Assembly: GCF_001653715.1 (NCBI RefSeq)
Contig: NZ_LWHQ01000007.1
Span: 62,001-126,000, forward strand
Source: Methylobacterium platani
GTDB taxonomy: Bacteria; Pseudomonadota; Alphaproteobacteria; Rhizobiales; Beijerinckiaceae
DNA length: 64,000 nt
Direction: 5' to 3'
The translations under genes and the position numbers were made by a program. The notes beneath the pieces were generated by a model, which saw only the letters and a program-made list of their open reading frames with translations, had not been told where the DNA came from and ran no database searches. This document shows, piece after piece, positions 21,525 through 31,534 of the stretch; the stretch's first letter is position 1, and each line of letters opens with the position of its first letter.

Positions 21525-21929
21525 ATGATCCAGTCTGCCTTTGCGGCGATGGTGCCGCCTGCCGCCCTTCCCTGGGGAACGGTGCTGGTGGTCGAGGACG
21601 AGGCGATGGTGTGCGAGATCGCCGCCGAGGCCCTGGCCGACGAGGGCTACCGGGTGCTCACCGCCGCCGACGCGGTCGAGGCCGGCCGCATCCTGCAGGC
21701 GGAGCGGATCGACATGCTGTTCACCGACATCGACCTCGCCCGCAACACCAACGGGGTGGCGCTGGCCCGCGACGCGCGGCGCCACTGCCCGCGCCTGCCG
21801 GTGGTCTACACCTCCGGCGGCCGCCACACCCTGCGCGAGGGCGAGGCGGTGACCGACTCGGTGTTCGTTCCCAAGCCGTACCGCCCGAGTCAGATCGTGG
21901 CGCTCGCCAACCGCATCCTCGGGCACTGA
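21525..21929 (+). CDS. Single-domain response regulator
   Basis: 134 residues, receiver domain only. Acidic pocket in VLVVEDEAMV, phosphorylated Asp68 in LFTDIDLA, switch Thr/Ser in VYTSGG, and Lys in VPKPYRPSQI. No output domain, so it likely works by protein contact or as part of a phosphorelay. The variant DIDL is common in alphaproteobacterial receivers. A partner kinase is not adjacent. Confidence 0.92.
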   Translation: MIQSAFAAMVPPAALPWGTVLVVEDEAMVCEIAAEALADEGYRVLTAADAVEAGRILQAERIDMLFTDIDLARNTNGVALARDARRHCPRLPVVYTSGGRHTLREGEAVTDSVFVPKPYRPSQIVALANRILGH

Positions 21930-21966
21930 CCCGCCCTCCCCCAACCCCGCCGGAGCCCCGACACCG

Positions 21967-22491
21967 ATGCGCCCGCCCTTCGTCCTGACCGGCCTGATGG
22001 CCGTCCTCCTCGCCGGCCACGCCCTCACGGCCGGGGCCAAGGACGCCCCGGTTAGGGACGTGCCCGCCAAGGAAGCACCCGCCAAGGAGGCGCCGGTCGC
22101 CGCGGCGCCGAGCGCGGCCTGCGACATCGTCGGCCTCAAGCTCGAGGACGTGATCGCCCGGTCGCCCGCGCTGCAGAAGCCGGCCAACGAGCAGGCGGTG
22201 CGCGACCTGCGCACCCTGCGCGACGCCGCCGTGATCCTCGACGCCTACAAGCACCCGAAGGTCTGCGCGCAGGTTCTGACGGTCCTGCGCGGGCTGGCCG
22301 CCGACCCGGAGCGGGCGATCGACCAGGGCGGCGACACCGACGAGGAGAAGGCGGAGGCCGTCGAACAGGCCCGCAAGCCGAAGGCGCCCGAGGTCAAGCC
22401 CCTCGAATCCAAGCCTAACGAGGGCCGGTCGCCCGAGAGCAAGTCTCCCGAAGTGAAGGCGCCCGCCACCGCCCCCGAGCCGAAGAAATAG
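21967..22491 (+). CDS. Secreted hypothetical protein with Lys/Pro/Glu-rich tail
   Basis: 174 residues. Signal peptide MRPPFVLTGLMAVLLAGHALTAGA, a low-complexity linker of KEAP-type repeats, then a compact helical domain with two cysteines (SAACDIVGLKLEDVI and HPKVCAQVLTVLRGL), and a disordered tail rich in K, P, E and S. Periplasmic or cell-surface. No named domain recognised. It is 37 bp after the response regulator. Confidence 0.7.
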   Translation: MRPPFVLTGLMAVLLAGHALTAGAKDAPVRDVPAKEAPAKEAPVAAAPSAACDIVGLKLEDVIARSPALQKPANEQAVRDLRTLRDAAVILDAYKHPKVCAQVLTVLRGLAADPERAIDQGGDTDEEKAEAVEQARKPKAPEVKPLESKPNEGRSPESKSPEVKAPATAPEPKK

Positions 22492-22781
22492 GTGAGGACG
22501 ACGTGGAAACGGGGCTTGCCGGATGTTCCCGGCACCCCCGTCGACGATCGCGGTAACAGATTGGAATTCCTCTGAGTTTCGCGGGCGGCCTTGATCCGGC
22601 CCCCTCCTCTCGCTAGTTCGTCCATGCCGGCGGCCCGGGCTCCCGATCTTCGGGATCCCGGGCCGAAGCCGGCTTTGTCAGACGAACGGAAGCGGGAGCC
22701 GGGATGGCGTCGCGCCGTCGCCCCTGCGGGCGGCCGGCCCGCGCGCTGACGGCCGTGCCGCGCCCAGAGGAGTCGCCAGAC

Positions 22782-23324
22782 GTGCTCACGCGAGGGTTCA
22801 CCCGGTCCCGGGCCCGCATCGGCCGCATCGCCCCGGAGGCGGCCTCCTGCCTCGCTCTGTCGCTGGCGCTGCTCGCTCCCGTCGCGGCCAAGGCCGAGAC
22901 CAAGCCGGCTGAAGTCAAGCAGGGCGAAGCGCCCGCTGCCGTCACCCCGGCCGCCGTGACCCAGGGGACCGGCGCCCCCTTGCGCGTCGAGCTGAACAAG
23001 CTCGAGACCGCCGGCGAGACCTGCAAGGCGGTGATGATGGTCGAGAACGGCAAGGGCGGCCCGATCCGGTCCCTGCGCCTCGACCTCTACGCCTTCGATC
23101 CGGACGGCGTGGTGCAGAAGCGCAGCGTGGTCGAGCTCGGCCCGGTCCCCGCCCGCAAGACGGCCCTGCGCCAGTTCGAGATCTCCCCCACCGCCTGCAA
23201 CCAGGTCGGCCGGGTGCTGCTCAACGACGTGACGGCCTGCGAGGGCCAGGACCTGACCCGCGAAACCTGCCTCGAGCGCATCGAGCCGTCCTCCGCCAAG
23301 GGCGCCGCGCCGTTCGTGCGCTGA
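22782..23324 (+). CDS. Secreted protein preceding exbB
   Basis: 180 residues from a GTG with an upstream AGAGGAG; an in-frame ATG at 22704 is possible. A long positively charged N-terminus and hydrophobic core (CLALSLALLAPVAAKA) form a signal peptide. The mature part contains CKAVMMVENGKGGPIRSLRL, four cysteines and the block FEISPTACNQVGRVLLNDV. I recall this kind of protein, annotated as a Tat-signal domain protein, just upstream of exbB in related genomes. It probably works with the TonB system, but how is not known. 37 bp before exbB. Confidence 0.75.
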   Translation: MLTRGFTRSRARIGRIAPEAASCLALSLALLAPVAAKAETKPAEVKQGEAPAAVTPAAVTQGTGAPLRVELNKLETAGETCKAVMMVENGKGGPIRSLRLDLYAFDPDGVVQKRSVVELGPVPARKTALRQFEISPTACNQVGRVLLNDVTACEGQDLTRETCLERIEPSSAKGAAPFVR

Positions 23325-23361
23325 CCGCCTCCTCCTTCCTCACCTCCCGGAGACCGCCGAG

Positions 23362-24054
<693 letters not shown>

Positions 24055-24121
24055 GTCGCCCTTCCGTTCAACGCATGAGACAGCCCCTGCCCCGCCGGGC
24101 AGGCGGCCGGAGGCCCGCCAG

Positions 24122-24598
24122 ATGGGTATGGGACCGGTGCAGGCCGGCGCCGGCGACGAGGATGGCTTCGACGCCGCGCCGATGTCCGAGATCAACGTCA
24201 CCCCGATGGTCGACGTGATGCTGGTGCTGCTGATCATCTTCATGGTCGCCGCACCCCTGATGACCGTCGGCGTGCCGGTGCAGCTGCCGAAGACCGCCGC
24301 GGCGAAGAGCGCCGAATCGAAGAAGCCGGTGGTGGTCTCGATCGACAAGGACGGCCAGGCCTTCCTCGCCAAGGAGCCGCTGCCGGCCGACGGCGCGCTG
24401 GCGCGCCTGAAGCAGGCCGCCGCCGAGGATCCGGGCCAGACCGTGCTGGTGCGCGGCGATAAGGACGTGCCCTACGGGAAGGTCATGGAGGTGATGGGCC
24501 TCGTCGGCCAGGCCGGCTTCGCCAAGGTCTCGCTGATCGCCAACGCCCCCACCGGCGGCGCGGCGGCCCCCGCGGCCCCCGCCCCGGCGCCGCAATAG
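24122..24598 (+). CDS. exbD: TonB-system subunit ExbD
   Basis: 158 residues. Single N-terminal membrane segment with the essential Asp in INVTPMVDVMLVLLIIFM, followed by a periplasmic domain; Ala/Pro-rich C-terminus (about 15 residues). Stop is 4 bp before tonB. Functions with ExbB and TonB as above. Confidence 0.95.
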   Translation: MGMGPVQAGAGDEDGFDAAPMSEINVTPMVDVMLVLLIIFMVAAPLMTVGVPVQLPKTAAAKSAESKKPVVVSIDKDGQAFLAKEPLPADGALARLKQAAAEDPGQTVLVRGDKDVPYGKVMEVMGLVGQAGFAKVSLIANAPTGGAAAPAAPAPAPQ

Positions 24599-24602
24599 CC
24601 CG

Positions 24603-25592
24603 ATGAGCCAGACCGTGACGACCGACGCGCCGGAGCCGCGCGAGCCGGGAACCGGCCTCGGCCTCGCCTTCCTGGTGGCGCTCGCCCTCCACGCCGGCGG
24701 CCTCTTCGCCCTGACCTACTGGCGCAGCCCGCCGACCCCGCCCGGCGAGAACGAGATCACCATCGATCTCGCGCCCGACATGGCGGCCGTCGACGTGCCG
24801 ACCCAGGCGCAGGACGTCGAGAATACGCCGACCCCGACCGACACCACCACCCCCACCACGGTGCCGACGGCCGAGCCGCCCGCCGACACCGTGCCGGTCG
24901 AGACGCCGCCGCCGGAGACGAAAGCCGAGGAGGCGCCGCAGGAGACCCCGGTCGAGCCCGTCCCGGCCGAAGCGGTGCCGGTGGAGAAGCCGCCCGAGCC
25001 GGTGACCGAGGCGGTGCAGGAGCCCGAGGAGCAGGTCGTCACCTCGACCAACCCCGAGGCGCCGGCCGCGGTGACGGCCCGGCCGGTGCAGGAGCCGAAG
25101 CCCGTGCCGGTGCCCAAGCCGGTGGCGAAGCCGAAGCCGGTGGAGCGACCGAAGCCGGTCGAGAAGCCCAAGCCCGTCGAGGCGAGGAAGCCGCCGCCGA
25201 AGCCGGTGCGCGACGTGAAGCGCGAGGCCGAGAAGGCGGCCGAGCGCCGGATGGAGGCCGCCCGCCAGCGCCGCGCCGCGGCCTCCGCGTCGCAGATGAA
25301 CCAGGGCGGCGCCTCGGCGGCCGCCAGCGCCAACGCGGCCCGGGCCTGGGGCGCGATGGTGCGCGGGGCGATCCAGGGACGGGTCCGCAGCGTCGGGGCG
25401 AGCGGCACCGCGACGGTTCGCTTCACCGTCTCGCGGTCCGGCCGGGTGCTCGGCGCCTCGCTCGCCGGCAGCAGCGGCAACGGCAGCATCGACGCCGCGG
25501 CGGTCGCGGCGGCCTCGGGCAGCCTGCCGCCGGCCCCGGCGGAGTTCGCCGGCGCCCAGCAGAGCTTCACCCTGCCGGTGCGGTTCAACTGA
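24603..25592 (+). CDS. tonB: Energy-transducing protein TonB
   Basis: 329 residues. One membrane anchor (LGLAFLVALALHAGGLFALT), a long Pro/Glu/Lys/Val-rich periplasmic spacer with many KPVE/KPK repeats (about residues 60-210), and a C-terminal domain with GTATVRFTVSRSGRVLGASL and ASGSLPPAPAEF that fits the TonB C-terminal fold. Transfers energy to TonB-dependent receptors. No receptor gene is in the window, so the transported substrate (iron chelates, lanthanide chelates or other) is open. Confidence 0.95.
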   Translation: MSQTVTTDAPEPREPGTGLGLAFLVALALHAGGLFALTYWRSPPTPPGENEITIDLAPDMAAVDVPTQAQDVENTPTPTDTTTPTTVPTAEPPADTVPVETPPPETKAEEAPQETPVEPVPAEAVPVEKPPEPVTEAVQEPEEQVVTSTNPEAPAAVTARPVQEPKPVPVPKPVAKPKPVERPKPVEKPKPVEARKPPPKPVRDVKREAEKAAERRMEAARQRRAAASASQMNQGGASAAASANAARAWGAMVRGAIQGRVRSVGASGTATVRFTVSRSGRVLGASLAGSSGNGSIDAAAVAAASGSLPPAPAEFAGAQQSFTLPVRFN

Positions 25593-25677
25593 GCGAGCGG
25601 TCGCCGCGGAACTCCGCGGCGGGACGGGATTTCCGGTCGGCGGCCCGGCGCGCGCCGGGCGACCGACCGGACGGCGC

Positions 25678-26190
25678 ATGACCACCTACTTCACCAGCGA
25701 CACGCATTTCGGCGACCCGCGCGTGCTGCGGATCGATCGCCGGCCCTTCCCCGATCTCGCGACCCACGACGCCGCGCTCGTCGAGGCCTGGAACGCCGTG
25801 GTGGAGCCGGACGACACGGTCTGGCATCTCGGCGACTTCGCCCTCGGGCCGCCGCCGGAGCGGGTCCTCGCCCTGCTGGCGGGGCTGCACGGGCACAAGC
25901 ACCTGATCGTCGGCAACAACGACGGGCCGGCGACGCTGACGGCGCCGGACTGGCGCAGCGTCGCGCATTACGCCGAGATCGACGTCGACGGGCAGCACCT
26001 TGTCCTGTGCCACTACGCCTTCCGGACCTGGAACCGGATGGGGCGCGGGGTGGTGAACCTGCACGGCCATTCCCACGGCAAGCTCAAGCCCGCGACCCGG
26101 CAATACGATGTCGGCGTCGATGCCTGGGAATTCCGCCCGGTGACGCTCGAGACGATCCGCGCGACCCGGCGCCGGCGCGGCGCCGCCTGA
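25678..26190 (+). CDS. Calcineurin-like metallophosphoesterase
   Basis: 170 residues. Metal-binding blocks: TSDTHFGD, WHLGDFALG, LIVGNND, LCHYAFRTW and NLHGHSHGKL. This is the short single-domain phosphoesterase type found in many bacteria and phages, which hydrolyses phosphodiesters in tests but has no settled role. Follows tonB after 85 bp; probably a separate unit. Confidence 0.88.
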   Translation: MTTYFTSDTHFGDPRVLRIDRRPFPDLATHDAALVEAWNAVVEPDDTVWHLGDFALGPPPERVLALLAGLHGHKHLIVGNNDGPATLTAPDWRSVAHYAEIDVDGQHLVLCHYAFRTWNRMGRGVVNLHGHSHGKLKPATRQYDVGVDAWEFRPVTLETIRATRRRRGAA

Positions 26191-26363
26191 GGGCGCCCGC
26201 TCGCCCCGCAGCCAGCGCCTGCCGAGCATCTGAGCAGTTTTGCGCGGAACCCCCCGGGCGCCGAAGACGTTCCTCGGTCATGATAAGCAAGCTTGGCTTC
26301 TACCCTCGTCCCTGAGGTAGATCGCCGCAGCTTCGGACCCCCAATCAGTTCGTGAGTTCAGCG

Positions 26364-26684
26364 ATGACCACACCGCGTCGTCTCCCGCTCGGCTGGCCCG
26401 TCGCCGCCGCCGTCCTGCTCCTCGCCGGCCCGGCCCTGGCGCAGCCGGCCTGCATCGGGGCGCAGCGCAAGATCGACGAGGCCGGCGCCCTGCGCTTCCA
26501 GGCCCGCCAGGACGCCCGGATCGGCGACCGCGACCGGGTCTGCGACAATCTCGGCGATGCCGAGGACCGCTACGAGGATGCCCGCGACCGTCTCGACGAG
26601 TGCGGCCTCGGCGTCGCCTCGGTCGACCTCAAGAGCGCCCTGCGGTCGGTCCGTCAGGAGAAGCGCTTCTTCCGCTGCGACTGA
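26364..26684 (+). CDS. Small secreted hypothetical protein
   Basis: 106 residues. Signal peptide ending ALAQPA; the mature part is strongly charged with three to four cysteines (ACIGAQRK, RVCDNLGDAEDRYEDARD, DECGLG, FFRCD) and looks helical. A periplasmic disulfide-bonded protein is likely. No family recognised. Confidence 0.7.
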   Translation: MTTPRRLPLGWPVAAAVLLLAGPALAQPACIGAQRKIDEAGALRFQARQDARIGDRDRVCDNLGDAEDRYEDARDRLDECGLGVASVDLKSALRSVRQEKRFFRCD

Positions 26685-26779
26685 GCGTGTGCCGTAGCGC
26701 ACACCGGTTCACCCGAAATTCACCCATTGCTCTCACCGGGCGCCGCCGTGCATCGGCGCGCCAGACCGGAAGATCCGCC

Positions 26780-26923
26780 ATGACCAGCGCCAGCCAGACC
26801 TCGTCCGAGTCCCGCCTCTCCGCCCCGGCCGCCGGTGCGCATTCGTTCACGGCGGCGCTGTGCGGCTTCCTCGGCTCGACCGCGGCGACGACCGTGGTGA
26901 TGCTTCTCCTCAGCAGCGTCTGA
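26780..26923 (+). CDS. Very small hydrophobic protein
   Basis: 47 residues ending in a likely membrane helix (AALCGFLGSTAATTVVMLLL). A GGAAG precedes the ATG. Coding status is not certain because of its size. It is 12 bp from the convergent gene at 26936. Confidence 0.45.
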   Translation: MTSASQTSSESRLSAPAAGAHSFTAALCGFLGSTAATTVVMLLLSSV

Positions 26924-26935
26924 GGCCGGCGCGCC

Positions 26936-27190
26936 TCACGGCGCCACCGACCAGAACCGGCGCCGGGCAAACAGCATGTCCGGCTGGCCGACCTGCGGGC
27001 TTCCCGCCTGCACATGCGTCTGCGCCGCCGGGGGCGGGCAGACGGGCTCCGGGCGCCGCGTCTGGATCGTGACCGGCTCGGGCCGCACCAGGCCCATCCT
27101 CACCTGCACGTCCGGATTGCGCAGGGCCGCGACCGTCGCGACGGCGGCCATCAATGCGCCCGCGACGGCGCCGAGGAGGAAGTTCAGCAT
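26936..27190 (-). CDS. Small single-span membrane protein
   Basis: 84 residues. N-terminal membrane segment MLNFLLGAVAGALMAAVATVAAL followed by a short soluble tail with PxP motifs. AGGACCGG lies upstream of the ATG; an earlier in-frame Met exists at 27214. No recognised domain. Confidence 0.55.
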   Translation of the reverse strand: MLNFLLGAVAGALMAAVATVAALRNPDVQVRMGLVRPEPVTIQTRRPEPVCPPPAAQTHVQAGSPQVGQPDMLFARRRFWSVAP

Positions 27191-27372
27191 AGCGGCCGGT
27201 CCTTGCGCCGACATCGTAGCGGTTTGAGGGCGGAGCCCGGGCACGGGACAGTTTCCCCGCGGCGGGGCCGGCCCGATGCCGCGACGTCGCCCCTCTTTCA
27301 CAACTCAAGCTTAACAAATCGATGGCAGACCTGCCCCGGGGCCGTTCCACCGGCCCGCCGGAGAGGCAGACG

Positions 27373-27738
27373 ATGAGCTACGCGGCGAACGCCTACGCCA
27401 GGACGGCGCAGGTGGCGTTGACACCCCGCGAGGCGGAAGCGGCGGTGCTGATCAAGGCGGCCGCCCGCCTGCAGACCATCCAGGACAACTGGGACGCGCA
27501 ACAGACGACGCTGAACGACGCGCTCGGCTTCAACCGCAAGGTCTGGACCCTGCTCTCCACGGCGGCGACCGAGCCCGACGCGCCCCTGCCCGAGGATCTG
27601 AAGACCTCGATGGCCCGGCTCGGCGCCTTCGTGTTCAGCCGGACCCTGGACGCGATGATCGAGCCGACCGCCGACAAGCTGACCGCCCTGATCCGGATCA
27701 ACCGCGAGCTGGCGAGCGGCCTGCGCGGCACTCCCTAG
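27373..27738 (+). CDS. flaF: Flagellar biosynthesis regulator FlaF
   Basis: 121 residues. Starts MSYAANAYARTAQ and contains QDNWDAQQTTLNDALGFNRKVWTLL, the FlaF pattern. In alphaproteobacteria FlaF promotes flagellin translation or secretion, opposite to FlbT. It usually lies beside flbT and flagellin genes; here it is alone, with no flagellar neighbour in the window. Confidence 0.92.
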   Translation: MSYAANAYARTAQVALTPREAEAAVLIKAAARLQTIQDNWDAQQTTLNDALGFNRKVWTLLSTAATEPDAPLPEDLKTSMARLGAFVFSRTLDAMIEPTADKLTALIRINRELASGLRGTP

Positions 27739-27903
27739 GACAGTGTCCGACGAGCGGGTGCCGGTTCGTCGAGAGACGATGCGGCACGACCGGAGACCCG
27801 GAGCCGCCCCGACCGAGAGGCCGCCGGCCGCCGCTCCCTCCACGCAGCGGCCCCCGTCCCGGGCGGAACGAGGGCCGCATCGACGATACCGGGGACGGGT
27901 CGG

Positions 27904-28224
27904 TCAGGACTTCTGCTGGCTGCGCAGCGAGCTGTCGTCACCCGAGGCGGTGGTCATCGGGGCTTCGAGGCCGCTGGTATTCTGCTCGGCCCGGTCCGGC
28001 AGGGTCTGGTCGAAGTTGCGCCGGTTGGCGGCGTGGTCGTGATACTGCTCGGTCTGGACGTGCTTGCCGTCGAGGCCGCGCGCCGCGCCGTGCTGAGCCT
28101 TGTCGCGGTTGCTCAGGACCATGTTCTCCTCGAGGATGCCCTCGGGCAGCTCGGTCATCGCGCCGGTGCCGGAGCCCTTGCCCTGCGCCCCGGGACCCAT
28201 GTTGTGCCTGTCGGCCTTGGCCAT
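27904..28224 (-). CDS. Hydrophilic hypothetical protein
   Basis: 106 residues, Gly, Asn, Gln and charged residues dominate; no hydrophobic segment. The ATG at 28224 has GGAGG six bases upstream; a second ATG six bases earlier sits directly on the GGAGG. Composition suggests an unfolded or desiccation-type protein, which is only an impression. Confidence 0.65.
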   Translation of the reverse strand: MAKADRHNMGPGAQGKGSGTGAMTELPEGILEENMVLSNRDKAQHGAARGLDGKHVQTEQYHDHAANRRNFDQTLPDRAEQNTSGLEAPMTTASGDDSSLRSQQKS

Positions 28225-28428
28225 GCTCATCCTCCGATCGAACAGGTCGCGGGACGAAGAGCGGTGCCGTCGCAGCCCCTCGCCCCTGCTACCCGTTAAG
28301 AGTATGGAGCGCATCGCCCGGCGCAAGCGCGGCCGAACGAAATATTGCCGGGAACCTTTTTCAGGCGAGAGCGATGCGAGCGCGACGATCGACCTGGAGC
28401 GCGCGCGCGAAAGCTGTACCGGTGCAAG

Positions 28429-28896
28429 TCACTCCTTGCGGCACGGGAAGGCATCGCGCAGCGCCAGCAGCGCGAGCACGCCGGCCTTCTCGCGCAGGGC
28501 CGGAGGATGGGCGCCGCCATAGGCCACCACCGCCCGCACGAGCTGCAGCCGGTTGCCGTCGGGCGGCAGGCAGGCGCCGAGGATCGGCGGCTGGTTGGCG
28601 ACCTCCGCGACGCCGACGAGGTCCTGCATCGCAGCCATGAAGGCCCAGCACCCGACGGTCTCGGGATCCTGGCGGAACTCGACCTGGTCGCCGCGCACCT
28701 TGGCACCGCGCAGGAGGCTCTTGCACTGCGCCACCAGCACCGCGCCGTCCGCGGCGCGCGCCGGCCCGGGCGCCAGCAGCGCCGCGCCGGCCAGGGCGAG
28801 GATGACGGCGAGGCCGGGAACAGGGGGACGGTCGGGGATGCGCAGGCTCGCGACGATGGACGACGCGCGATCGGTAAACCTGCTCAGGATCGACAT
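28429..28896 (-). CDS. Secreted Rap1a/Tai-domain protein
   Basis: 155 residues. A signal peptide (about 45 residues, ending GPARAADG) precedes a domain with Cys in LVAQCKSLL, GCWAFMAAMQDLVG, ACLPPDGNRLQLVRAVVAYG and a final AFPC. This cysteine layout and the CLPP...VVAYGGAHP block match the Rap1a/Tai domain, known from type VI secretion immunity proteins but also widespread in periplasmic proteins without such a link. No effector or secretion gene is nearby, so immunity should not be assumed. Confidence 0.7.
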   Translation of the reverse strand: MSILSRFTDRASSIVASLRIPDRPPVPGLAVILALAGAALLAPGPARAADGAVLVAQCKSLLRGAKVRGDQVEFRQDPETVGCWAFMAAMQDLVGVAEVANQPPILGACLPPDGNRLQLVRAVVAYGGAHPPALREKAGVLALLALRDAFPCRKE

Positions 28897-29014
28897 GCGG
28901 ACTGACTCGACGCGGCAGGCCGCCTGCCTGCGGCCCACCCCATCCTAGCAAGCGGCGCCGCGCGCCGCCCCGCTTCCGGTCCGGTCAGTCACACCCTCGT
29001 TGCCGCAGGGCGGT

Positions 29015-29704
29015 TCAGCGCGCCGGGTACACGACGCGGGTGAGCGTCGCCTCGACCCGGGGGGTCGACACCGTCATCGGGCCGGCCTTCTGGTACTGCG
29101 CCATCAGCCGGCGCGCCGCATCGGCCGGCAGCGCGCCGATCGGCGCCGTCATGGCGAGCAGCTCCTTGCGGGTCTTGGCCGCCACCACGCCGGGGCGGCT
29201 CGCATCCTGGAAGTCGGCCATCTTGTGCCGGTCGGAATCGGGGTCGCCGCGGAACACCCGAGGGCCCTCGGGCATGATGACGATGTCGCCGGGCCGCAGG
29301 GTCGGGTCGCGCAGGAGGGCGGTGCGGGCATCGAGCGACTTGAGCGGCGACACCGAGAGGGCGAGCGGCTTGGTGTCGGCCTTCTCGGGCTTCGCGTCGG
29401 CCTTCGGCAGGGCGACGTAGCGGGTGCGGCCGCGCAGGGCGCGGGCCTGGACGGCGAGGCGATTGCGCCGGCTCACCCGGTGACGGACCGGCGCGTCGTA
29501 GGGTTGGACGGCGTAGGGCTGGGCCACCGGCGCCGGCGCGTAGGTCTGCTGCTGCGGGGACGAGAAGATCTGCCGGAGAAAATCGAGACCGTCGCCGTCC
29601 GCCGCTCGTGCCCCGGCGCTCGACGCCATCAGCAGGCAGCCCGACGTCACCGTCAGGAGCATGGCGCGCAGCCGGGCAGCCGGCAGGGTCTGGTGCAGCG
29701 GCAT
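29015..29704 (-). CDS. Secreted hypothetical protein
   Basis: 229 residues. The ATG has GGAGGGG five bases upstream. Signal peptide (LRAMLLTVTSGCLLMASSAGARA), then a Gln/Tyr/Pro-rich stretch with AVQPY and a basic region, then a folded-looking part with LRPGDIVIMPEGPRVFRGDP and a C-terminus ending TLTRVVYPAR. I cannot assign a family. Likely periplasmic. Confidence 0.65.
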   Translation of the reverse strand: MPLHQTLPAARLRAMLLTVTSGCLLMASSAGARAADGDGLDFLRQIFSSPQQQTYAPAPVAQPYAVQPYDAPVRHRVSRRNRLAVQARALRGRTRYVALPKADAKPEKADTKPLALSVSPLKSLDARTALLRDPTLRPGDIVIMPEGPRVFRGDPDSDRHKMADFQDASRPGVVAAKTRKELLAMTAPIGALPADAARRLMAQYQKAGPMTVSTPRVEATLTRVVYPAR

Positions 29705-29979
29705 GGAGCCCCTCCAGTGAGCGTGACGGTGGGTGTGGGATGTCTGTACTGGTACTCGGCCGTTTAACCTCGACGGCAGCCTGCCAGTTCCGGCCTTCGC
29801 GCCATAGATGAACAATTTATGAGCGTGGCTCGCCCGGACCTCTCCGATCGGATGAGTCGCGGCCCGGGGAGATGCGGGGCGGACCCGGACGGCGGGCGCG
29901 ACACGCTCTGCTTTGGCCTTCGTCTTGAGGGTCGACGCTCGAACACTGGACGCGGACTGCCGGGACCGAGGGAGAGACG

Positions 29980-30967
<988 letters not shown>

Positions 30968-30978
<11 letters not shown>

Positions 30979-31525
30979 GGCGCCAGAACGCGACCTGGGT
31001 GTCGCCGTAGGTCCGGCGCTCGAGCTCGGTGAAGCCCGCCGGAGGAGCGAGGGCGGCGGAGGCCGCTTCCTCGACGATTGCGAGGGCGCCGTCCGTCAGC
31101 CAGCCGCCCTCCCGGGCCGCGGCGAGCGCCTTCGGGGCGAGGTCGCGGCCGTAGGGCGGGTCGCAGAAGACGAGGCCGAACGGCTCGCCGGGCGGCGCCG
31201 CGCCGAGGCGGGTGGCGTCGCGGCGGAACAGCCGCGTCACCCCGCCGAGGCCGAGGGTGTCGAGGTTGGTACGGATCACGCCGCGGGCCTCCGCCCCCTC
31301 GTCGACGAGGAGGGCGAAGACGGCGCCGCGCGACAGGGCCTCGCAGGCGAGCGCCCCGGTCCCGGCGAACAGGTCGAGGACGCGGGCGCCCTCGACCGGA
31401 TCGTCGTAGGCGTGGCTCAGGACGTTGAACATCGCCTCGCGCAGGCGATCCGAGGTCGGCCGGATCGCGTCGCTGCGCGGCCCGGCGAGGCCGCGGCCGC
31501 GCAACTCACCTCCAACGATCCGCAT
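30968..31525 (-). CDS. rsmD: 16S rRNA (guanine-966-N2) methyltransferase RsmD
   Basis: 185 residues. Class I SAM fold with VLDLFAGTGALACEALSRGA and the catalytic DPPY in GLVFCDPPYGRD. The opening MRIVGGELRGRGL and RPTSDRLREAMFN are typical for RsmD. Starts 9 bp after the rluB stop, so the two rRNA-modification genes are likely co-transcribed, a common arrangement in this order. Confidence 0.95.
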
Positions 31526-31534
31526 CGGTCAGGC

